From positions 1 through 8,406 of the forward strand of contig CAJWLI010000055.1 of NCBI GenBank assembly GCA_913043075.1: a stretch of DNA of 8,406 bases. The letters are read 5' to 3'. This DNA is from an uncultured Gammaproteobacteria bacterium (GTDB taxonomy: Bacteria; Pseudomonadota; Gammaproteobacteria; Pseudomonadales; Azotimanducaceae). This document shows, one piece after another, positions 1-5,338 of this stretch. The stretch's first letter is position 1; every line of letters starts with the position of its first letter. Under the pieces are notes generated by a model. That model made no database searches. It saw only the letters and a program-made list of their open reading frames with translations, and was not told the DNA's origin. Position numbers and translations under genes: made by a program.

Positions 1-1509
1 CCGCCCTCGGTTTATTTAGAGGATTCTCCTTATCCATCTGGCGTGACAAAAGTCCCAGCGCACCGATACTTCTCAAAGGCTGAACATGATAAAGAAGTTG
101 AGAAGCTCTGGAAAAGGGTCTGGCAAATGGCCTGCCACGAGAGCGATATTCCGAATGTAGGGGATACGCATGTTTACGATATCGCAAGCCTGAGCTACCT
201 GATCGTAAGGATTTCCGAGAACGAGGTTAAAGCATTTCCAAATGCATGCCTTCACCGAGGAAGAGCTCTGTGTGATAACCATAGAAGGGAATTGAAAGTT
301 TTCCGCTGCCCGTTTCACGGATGGAGCTGGCACCTGGATGGAAAATTGAAAGAAATTCCAGGTCATTGGGATTTTCCTTCGGTTACAGAGGAGGAATACT
401 CTTTGTCAGAAATCAAGGTAGATAAATGGGATGGGTTCTTTTTTATCAATCCGGACCCTAATTGCGAGCCATTGGCTGACTTCATTGGAGATTTTGGCCG
501 TCACTTCAGGGTTCCGTTTGCTCGAAGATTCAAGGCAGCGCACCTAATTAAAAGACTGCCCTGCAACTGGAAGGTAGCTCAAGAAGCTTTCATGGAATCC
601 TATCATGTGGTCGCCACGCACCCAGAACTGCTCGGATCCTTTTCTGATGTGAATTCTAAATATGACGTATGGGGTAATTTTTCAAGGGCAATGTCCGCGT
701 CAGGGTATCCCAGCCCGCATACTCAACTAAAAGAGAATGCTCAGGAGTGTTACCCAGATGGGAAAGCTTATCAGAGCATGACCCATATGCTTAGCGGTCA
801 CACCTACCGCAGGATTGAGGAAAATCTAGTTGAAGTAGAGCTCCCAAACGGGAAAAAGGGCAGGTTCACAGAACATGCCGAATACATTAGTGGGGATGTC
901 AAATCTGCTGACATTCAAATGTGCAGTTGGGTAGGGGGGAAAATCATGGAGGGACAAGAAGACGACCCAATGGTGTATCCCAGTGATCCATTGGAGTATC
1001 GATCGTCGACGGCTGAAAATCGACGAAATGCAATGAGAGAGCATTTTGGTTCTAAGGTAGACGAAATAAGTGATGCGGACCTAAATGATGCTATCTACTA
1101 CTCCTTATTTCCCAATATTAGTCCATGGGCTGATTTCAACCCTATTTTTTATAGATTTAAACCTGATGGAGACAACCCTGAGCAATCGCTTCACGAGGTG
1201 ATGTATCTGATTCCGTTACCTGACGGAGCTCCGATGCCAGAGCCAGCGAAATGCACTTTCTTAGACATCGATGATGATTACACTCTCGCCACTGATATAG
1301 GCAGCAACTTAGCTAAGATCTTCAATCAGGACTATGTTAATCATCGAATGGTGCAAAAGGGACTTCATTCTCACCCGAAGGGCGAGACGATTTTTGCTAG
1401 TTATCAAGAATCAAAAATTAGGCATTTCCACGACACGTTGAATCTTTGGCTTGATAGTGAGGAAGCACCCAAGAGCCAGGGCAGACCGAAACTGAAACCA
1501 GTGAAATAG
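1..1509 (+). CDS. Rieske [2Fe-2S] aromatic ring-hydroxylating oxygenase, alpha subunit (5' end outside window)
   Basis: Catalytic subunit of a Rieske non-heme iron oxygenase, a cytoplasmic enzyme class that inserts oxygen into aromatic or other hydrophobic substrates using electrons from a reductase. Counting from the GTG at 43, the Rieske cluster ligands are C69-x-H71 and C89-x2-H92, in the usual CLHRG and CPFHGW contexts. The catalytic domain shows NWKVAQEAFMESYH with iron ligands H188 and H193, and D430 is a candidate third ligand. The frame stays open from base 1 to the GTG, and family members normally carry several dozen residues before the RYFS segment, so the GTG is probably an internal Val and the true start lies upstream of the window. 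No beta subunit, ferredoxin or reductase follows; the next gene is a hydrolase 81 bp downstream. The family call is secure. The substrate is unknown. Confidence 0.93.
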   Translation, partial: PPSVYLEDSPYPSGVTKVPAHRYFSKAEHDKEVEKLWKRVWQMACHESDIPNVGDTHVYDIASLSYLIVRISENEVKAFPNACLHRGRALCDNHRRELKVFRCPFHGWSWHLDGKLKEIPGHWDFPSVTEEEYSLSEIKVDKWDGFFFINPDPNCEPLADFIGDFGRHFRVPFARRFKAAHLIKRLPCNWKVAQEAFMESYHVVATHPELLGSFSDVNSKYDVWGNFSRAMSASGYPSPHTQLKENAQECYPDGKAYQSMTHMLSGHTYRRIEENLVEVELPNGKKGRFTEHAEYISGDVKSADIQMCSWVGGKIMEGQEDDPMVYPSDPLEYRSSTAENRRNAMREHFGSKVDEISDADLNDAIYYSLFPNISPWADFNPIFYRFKPDGDNPEQSLHEVMYLIPLPDGAPMPEPAKCTFLDIDDDYTLATDIGSNLAKIFNQDYVNHRMVQKGLHSHPKGETIFASYQESKIRHFHDTLNLWLDSEEAPKSQGRPKLKPVK

Positions 1510-1564
1510 GGGATTCGCTGTACTTCCCGAAATAATTGGACAGATAACAAACGCCTACGCGAAA

Positions 1565-1584
1565 TCGAGAAAAATCTCGAGGGG
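1565..1584 (+). promoter_or_regulatory. Ribosome binding site of the hydrolase, overlapped by a small hairpin
   Basis: GAGGGG at 1579-1584 sits 6 nt before the ATG at 1591 and is a good Shine-Dalgarno match that fixes this start. A perfect 6-bp inverted repeat, TCGAGA (1565-1570) and TCTCGA (1575-1580) around an AAAA loop, shares its last two bases with this site. The hairpin could modestly affect ribosome access. That regulatory role is inference only. Confidence 0.5.
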
Positions 1585-1590
1585 AATCGG

Positions 1591-2514
1591 ATGGACTTAG
1601 ATTACGCAAAGATAGATAAAGAGCTTTTGCCTGCTCTCGACGACTTCCCTGCACTAGAGATTGACAGGGGAAATATAGAAAAAATACGGGCGCTATTGTT
1701 AGAACGAGCACCCTTACCCTCTTCGTTAGCGGTCAAGGAGGAAGAATTAAAAATAGTAAAAGCGGACAGAGAAATCCCTATTTTTATATTTAGGAAGTCA
1801 AGCAAACCAAGCCAGCCAGTGGTTCTTTGGATCCATGGTGGAGGTTATATTTTTGGGAGCGCTTACGATGAAAGGGCAAAAGTCATAGCCGATTTTTGTG
1901 ACTGCACGGTGGTTTCGGTGGAGTATAGGCTCGCACCCGAACACCCCTTCCCCGCGGGAGCGGAAGATTGTATGGCCGCACTCGAATGGGTCTTTGACAA
2001 CGCAGATTCTCTGGGTATCCAAGCGGGTAAGATAGCAATAGGCGGTGCGAGCGCCGGAGCGGGTATGGCTGCAGGCGTATCGCTTATGAACAGAGATGGC
2101 AGAAATATACCTTTATGTTTTCAGGTCTTACTCTATCCAATGTTAGATAATTTGCACGCCACCCCTTCTGGAAACATCACCAATCACCCTGTTTGGAAAA
2201 GATCGACCTCATTCAATGCCTGGGAGATGTACCTTAACGGAACGCCGGCCGAAGCGGCTTCCGAATATGCGGCCCCAAGCCGAGCAGAATCCTTAAAAGG
2301 ACTCCCACCAACCTATATATCAGTAGGCTCTGAAGATCTGTTCAGAGACGAGGATATTGGTTTTGGACAAAAACTAATCGAAGACGGGATTCCGTGCGAG
2401 ATGTCAGTTTTTCCTGGTATGTATCACGCGGGGGAGGGTTTTGCTCCAGCCGCAAAGGTAAGCCGAAGGCTTAACCAGAGCTTTCTAGCAGCCCTCAAAG
2501 ACGCGCTAACCTAG
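1591..2514 (+). CDS. Alpha/beta hydrolase, hormone-sensitive-lipase (GDXG) family esterase
   Basis: A 307-residue serine hydrolase, the usual length for bacterial HSL-type carboxylesterases, which cleave short to medium acyl esters or related bonds, usually in the cytoplasm. The oxyanion-hole motif HGGG is at residues 82-85. The nucleophile elbow is G152-A-S154-A-G156, with Ala in place of the commoner Asp of GDSAG. The rest of the triad is D249 (in VGSEDLF) and H279 (in FPGMYH). The motif YRLAPEHPFPAG at 112-123 is typical of the family. No signal peptide is seen. The ATG at 1591 has a strong Shine-Dalgarno site. It follows the Rieske gene by 81 bp on the same strand and may be co-transcribed with it. 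Its stop overlaps the stop of the convergent downstream gene within CTAG. The family and triad are clear. The substrate is not. Confidence 0.94.
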   Translation: MDLDYAKIDKELLPALDDFPALEIDRGNIEKIRALLLERAPLPSSLAVKEEELKIVKADREIPIFIFRKSSKPSQPVVLWIHGGGYIFGSAYDERAKVIADFCDCTVVSVEYRLAPEHPFPAGAEDCMAALEWVFDNADSLGIQAGKIAIGGASAGAGMAAGVSLMNRDGRNIPLCFQVLLYPMLDNLHATPSGNITNHPVWKRSTSFNAWEMYLNGTPAEAASEYAAPSRAESLKGLPPTYISVGSEDLFRDEDIGFGQKLIEDGIPCEMSVFPGMYHAGEGFAPAAKVSRRLNQSFLAALKDALT

Positions 2515-2966
2515 CTTTTATCATCCAGAATAGTTTGCCCCTTTTTTGTCGCGGCGACCATTATATCCCGGATGCCTCGGGTCCAAAAAATATTCAGGGT
2601 GACCGCGCTGATAAGCCACTTTGAACCGTTGTAAAAAAGCTTATCTTCATAATAACCGCCAATCGAGAACTCTTCCTGACGCCTTTTTTTGTAAAAGTGC
2701 AACGCCTGCATCTGCATCTTACAAGAGGCTGTGTCACCCTGAACAGTTACTATAGGGTTACTCATCACATGTTGCGTTGAATCGAGTCCCAAAAATAGCG
2801 GTTTGCAACTTTCTACCCAATCGTCGGCCTTTACTTTCGCCGCAGGCAGTCCGTTATAGTCTTCGAAATTCATAACAATATTTTCAGTAAAAACTGATCT
2901 GAGTAGACCAAAATCTCGGGCATCGATTCCCATAGCGTACTCGTATCGTCTTTGAGTAATCTCCAT
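2511..2966 (-). CDS. NTF2-like / SnoaL-like domain protein
   Basis: A protein of about 151 residues resembling the SnoaL-like (NTF2-fold) group, whose cone-shaped pocket serves isomerases, cyclases, dehydratases and non-catalytic binders. Recognisable features are the N-terminal helix segment RRYEYAMGIDARDF, the SVFTENIVMNFEDYNG stretch, the STQHVMSNP segment and the C-terminal EFSIGGYYEDKL. The catalytic role is unknown. The ATG at 2966 is chosen because it is a standard start just before the conserved helix. A TTG at 3014 would add 16 low-complexity residues encoded across an A9 tract, and neither start has a clear Shine-Dalgarno site. The gene lies downstream of the crotonase on the same strand, with 34 bp between that gene's stop and the TTG (82 bp to the ATG), so the two are probably one transcript. 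The fold matches that of ring-hydroxylase beta subunits, but the motifs look like SnoaL rather than a beta subunit. Confidence 0.8.
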   Translation of the reverse strand: MEITQRRYEYAMGIDARDFGLLRSVFTENIVMNFEDYNGLPAAKVKADDWVESCKPLFLGLDSTQHVMSNPIVTVQGDTASCKMQMQALHFYKKRRQEEFSIGGYYEDKLFYNGSKWLISAVTLNIFWTRGIRDIMVAATKKGQTILDDKS

Positions 2967-3048
2967 AAAATCATTACTATTAATATAAACCCCCGCCCTT
3001 TTTTTTTCACCCAAGGCTTTATTCTAACTCGAGCGAAAATCAAACTCG

Positions 3049-3702
3049 CTAGATAATATTCATACGCTCTAAAGAAGATGCTCGTATGTCTCTTTTCATT
3101 TTGCCGTACGCGACAGCGGGCAAAGAAGCAAGCTCTATGGTTTTTGATTTTGCGGATTCGAACAGATCATTTGGCTCTGCGATTTGATCTAAAAAACCTG
3201 CCTCAAAAGCATCCTCGGGAGAGAACATTTCAGACTGAATAACAGCTCTGCTCAAAAAACGGGGAGAAAGACGCTTCAAAGCCAATTCATTCCCAAAAAT
3301 TGGCAGTGGAGCCATACCAATCGCTGTCTCATTTAGACCATACTTAAAAGGCCCTGTGGAGCCAATACGATAGTCACAAGATAAAAGAAGAAAAGCTCCC
3401 GCCGCCACTGCGTGGCCCGCACAACAAGCCACGAGCGGTTTCGGAAAATCGAACATCCGATGAAACAGTTTGGCACCCTTTTTGACAAGTTCTGCGGCTG
3501 CACTTCCACCTTTCTTAATCTCTTTAAGATCAAATCCTGCTGAAAAAACGCCTTGCCTTCCTGCAATCAAAAGCCCCTTGGCTTCCGATTCAGCTTCGGC
3601 TAAAGCAAAAAAGAACTGCTCTATTAATTCGTGCCCTAGAGCATTTGCTTTCCCATCGTCGAACTCAAAAATAGCAATTTCCTGTTCTATTCGAAAATTC
3701 AT
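3049..3702 (-). CDS. Crotonase / enoyl-CoA hydratase-isomerase family protein (short subfamily)
   Basis: A 217-residue member of the crotonase superfamily, which acts on acyl-CoA thioesters through an oxyanion hole. It is shorter than classical hydratases of about 260 residues, but I recall a subfamily of about 220-230 residues with the same sequence signatures, so it does not look truncated. The first oxyanion segment is FSAGFDLK (53-60); the second is GHAVAAGAFLLLSCD (96-110). By alignment to the classical GGGCELAMMCD pattern, the first catalytic glutamate position holds F104. The second glutamate is kept as E125 in LNETAIGM. One acid suggests an isomerase or another CoA reaction rather than a standard hydratase. 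The ATG at 3702 has the Shine-Dalgarno TGAGGT (complement of 3707-3712) at good spacing. It leads a two-gene unit with the SnoaL-like gene. The reaction and substrate remain open. Confidence 0.9.
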   Translation of the reverse strand: MNFRIEQEIAIFEFDDGKANALGHELIEQFFFALAEAESEAKGLLIAGRQGVFSAGFDLKEIKKGGSAAAELVKKGAKLFHRMFDFPKPLVACCAGHAVAAGAFLLLSCDYRIGSTGPFKYGLNETAIGMAPLPIFGNELALKRLSPRFLSRAVIQSEMFSPEDAFEAGFLDQIAEPNDLFESAKSKTIELASLPAVAYGKMKRDIRASSLERMNII

Positions 3703-3771
3703 GTTTACCTCAGTTTTATTTCTATCTCAGATTTCAATCAATCCAGAAAAAGAAAGCAAACAAAATTCGTG

Positions 3772-3799
3772 ATTATTACGTTTTGGCTTACCCCTTCAA
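3772..3799 (-). promoter_or_regulatory. Candidate sigma70-type promoter for the crotonase/SnoaL unit
   Basis: Read on the minus strand, TTGAAG (complement of 3794-3799) is followed after 16 nt by AATAAT (complement of 3772-3777), a fair match to -35 and -10 elements. It lies about 70 bp upstream of the crotonase ATG, in the divergent space shared with the tRNA gene. Support is by eye only, and an AT-rich spacer produces such matches by chance. Confidence 0.3.
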
Positions 3800-3834
3800 G
3801 ATTCGATAAGTTATCATATTCGTGTAGACGCATT

Positions 3835-3925
3835 GGAGAGGTGTCCGAGTGGTTTAAGGAGCACGCTTGGAAAGCGTGTATGGGTTAATAGCCCATCGAG
3901 GGTTCGAATCCCTCTCTCTCCGCCA
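3835..3925 (+). tRNA. tRNA-Ser (anticodon GGA)
   Basis: A class II tRNA of 91 nt with an encoded CCA end. The acceptor stem GGAGAGG pairs with TCTCTCC, with one G-T wobble. The anticodon stem CACGC/GCGTG encloses the loop TTGGAAA, giving anticodon GGA at 3869-3871, which reads UCC and UCU serine codons. The long variable arm with a GGGTTAATAGCCC hairpin is typical of serine tRNAs. The T arm is GAGGG-TTCGAAT-CCCTC, and the discriminator base is G, as expected for Ser. The upstream spacer of 132 bp is shared with the divergent crotonase gene. A TATCAT at 3812-3817 could be the -10 element, but no good -35 was found. No T-rich hairpin terminator follows, so transcription may run on towards the desaturase. 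Confidence 0.98.
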
Positions 3926-4022
3926 ATGTCTTTTTATATTAAAAATTAGATAAAGCTAGACGAGTACTGTAAAACGAAGGTTGTTGCTCAGCTAGTTATT
4001 GGAAGGTGAAAAACAACAAACG

Positions 4023-4931
4023 ATGGAAGTAAGAACCCTGCTAAACGAGCAAGAACTTGCTTTGATTCAATGTCGAAGCAACTTAAAAGCTAGTGCGTTA
4101 GTCGCACTTAACTACGCGCTCACCGCATGCGCCTTCTCAGTCATGGTCCTTTGGACCAACGCTATCACGATAGTCTTAGGCATTATTTTGCTTGGGACAC
4201 GGCAGCTCGGCTTCGGTGTGCTGGTTCATGAATGCGGTCACGGGACACTGTTTGAAAGCCGACGGCTAAACAAAATGATCGGAGAATGGCTGGCAGCGGC
4301 TCCCACTTTCAACAATATGCAGGCCTATAGTGCGGCACATATCAAACATCATCGCATGGCAGGGACGAATCAGGATCCCGATCTAGTCAATTATCGTGAC
4401 TATCCTATCTCAACTCAGCGCCTGCGGCGAAAGCTTCTGCGCGATATCACAGGAAGAACCGGCTGGCGTCAAACCCGAGGCCTAGTCAAGTCTCTGCTCA
4501 CATTGTTTGCGCAAAAATCTGAAAAGCGCAGTTCTTTAGTCCGCGGGCTAGTGGTGCACGCGATCGCGATTTGCTTTTTCACATACGTTGGATTTTGGTG
4601 GTTCTACTCGGTCTGGTGGATAGCCGAGTTGACCACGAGCAAACTATTCAGCCGTTTACGGCAGGTTGCGGAGCATGCTGCCGTGCCAAACCTATACGAT
4701 AGGGATCCGCGAAAAAATACGCGCACCATCCCTTCGAACTGGTTTGACCAACTCATTTTTTGTCCTCTGGGGGTGAGCTACCACATGGAACATCACATTA
4801 TGGCCTCAGTGCCCATCTACAACTTGCCGCAGTTACATCAAATATTGAAAGAGAAAGGCTACTATGACGACGTTTCTTTCCCTACAAGTTATTTGGGTAT
4901 GCTAAATGAAGTTCTTTTGCCCAAAACGTAA
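4023..4931 (+). CDS. Membrane fatty acid desaturase family protein
   Basis: An integral membrane di-iron desaturase or related hydroxylase of about 302 residues, acting on acyl lipids at the inner membrane. Counting from the ATG at 4023, the three histidine boxes are HECGH (69-73), HIKHH (106-110) and HMEHH (254-258), the last followed by VPIYNLPQLH, typical of the family. An additional conserved-looking AEH lies at 216-218. Hydrophobic stretches at about 23-66 and 173-202 are the likely membrane hairpins. The ATG is preferred because GGAAGGTG (4001-4008) lies upstream of it, though the 14-nt spacing is long. The TTG at 3999 in the same frame has no Shine-Dalgarno site. The gene stands alone between the tRNA and a gap. 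Regiospecificity and substrate (phospholipid, fatty acid or carotenoid/sterol-like) cannot be read from the sequence. Confidence 0.92.
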   Translation: MEVRTLLNEQELALIQCRSNLKASALVALNYALTACAFSVMVLWTNAITIVLGIILLGTRQLGFGVLVHECGHGTLFESRRLNKMIGEWLAAAPTFNNMQAYSAAHIKHHRMAGTNQDPDLVNYRDYPISTQRLRRKLLRDITGRTGWRQTRGLVKSLLTLFAQKSEKRSSLVRGLVVHAIAICFFTYVGFWWFYSVWWIAELTTSKLFSRLRQVAEHAAVPNLYDRDPRKNTRTIPSNWFDQLIFCPLGVSYHMEHHIMASVPIYNLPQLHQILKEKGYYDDVSFPTSYLGMLNEVLLPKT

Positions 4932-5338
4932 TGCATTATTTTACCGTACTTTAGAACCCTCTAAAAAAAATTGAGGGGGCCGCGCTATCACAACAAAACA
5001 TCCAGCATGTTATATTTCCAGTGCAGCTTGCCAAGGACACTGCTAACAGGGCGCTCCATCAGAGGCTTTAAATTAAAAAAAACGAGGTCAAGTCGCTATT
5101 TAACATGGAGGCATCTCTTCAACTCTTTATGCAATGAAATCAGCTTCTGTTAGAAATTTCTTGTGCTCCATGCTTTACTCGGTCAACGAGTGAACATCTA
5201 ATTGGAAGCGAGTTTTAAAATCAGAATTTTGGGAAGAATGGGTTTGGACCCACTTTAGTAAATAAGGGTATTCGTGGCACAACGGAATTTTGCTTCGCAA
5301 AAAACCGAAAAGACTTAAACTGTAGGCGACAAATAGTT
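4932..5338. other. Intergenic stretch of 407 bp with no credible gene
   Basis: No open frame here has coding character. The longest (4971-5153) starts with TTG and has no ribosome site or recognisable motif. Three small dyads are visible. CCCTC/GAGGG (4957-4961 and 4973-4977) encloses an A-rich loop but lacks a following T tract, so it is not a normal terminator for the desaturase. TGGGT-TTGG-ACCCA lies near 5239-5252. The strongest is CGG-AA-TTTTGC-TTC-GCAAAA-AA-CCG at 5283-5307, just upstream of the lipoprotein gene. The stretch presumably holds the leader and promoter of that gene, but no convincing -35/-10 pair was found. Confidence 0.6.
5283..5307 (+). repeat. Imperfect hairpin in the lipoprotein gene leader
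   Basis: A 6-bp perfect stem, TTTTGC (5288-5293) and GCAAAA (5297-5302), closes a TTC loop. After a symmetric AA/AA internal loop, CGG (5283-5285) pairs with CCG (5305-5307). It ends about 31 nt before the ATG at 5339. It may form an mRNA leader structure. No function is established. Confidence 0.45.

Noticed and set aside
2511..3014. SnoaL-like protein as a true dioxygenase beta subunit
   Set aside because: The fold class is shared, but the visible motifs match SnoaL-like proteins and it is encoded on the opposite strand with a crotonase rather than beside the alpha subunit.
3470..3772. 100-codon plus-strand frame
   Set aside because: It is antisense to the crotonase gene and its upstream region, with no family features.
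3901..3925. tRNA 3' end as an attachment site for an integrated element
   Set aside because: No second copy of the 3' end and no integrase or mobile gene was found in the window.
4957..4977. CCCTC/GAGGG hairpin after the desaturase as a terminator
   Set aside because: The A-rich run is in the loop and the stem is followed by GGCCGCGC rather than a T tract, on either strand not the intrinsic terminator pattern.
4971..5153. 60-codon open frame in the intergenic gap
   Set aside because: It starts with TTG, has no ribosome site, and its translation shows no recognisable motif or domain.
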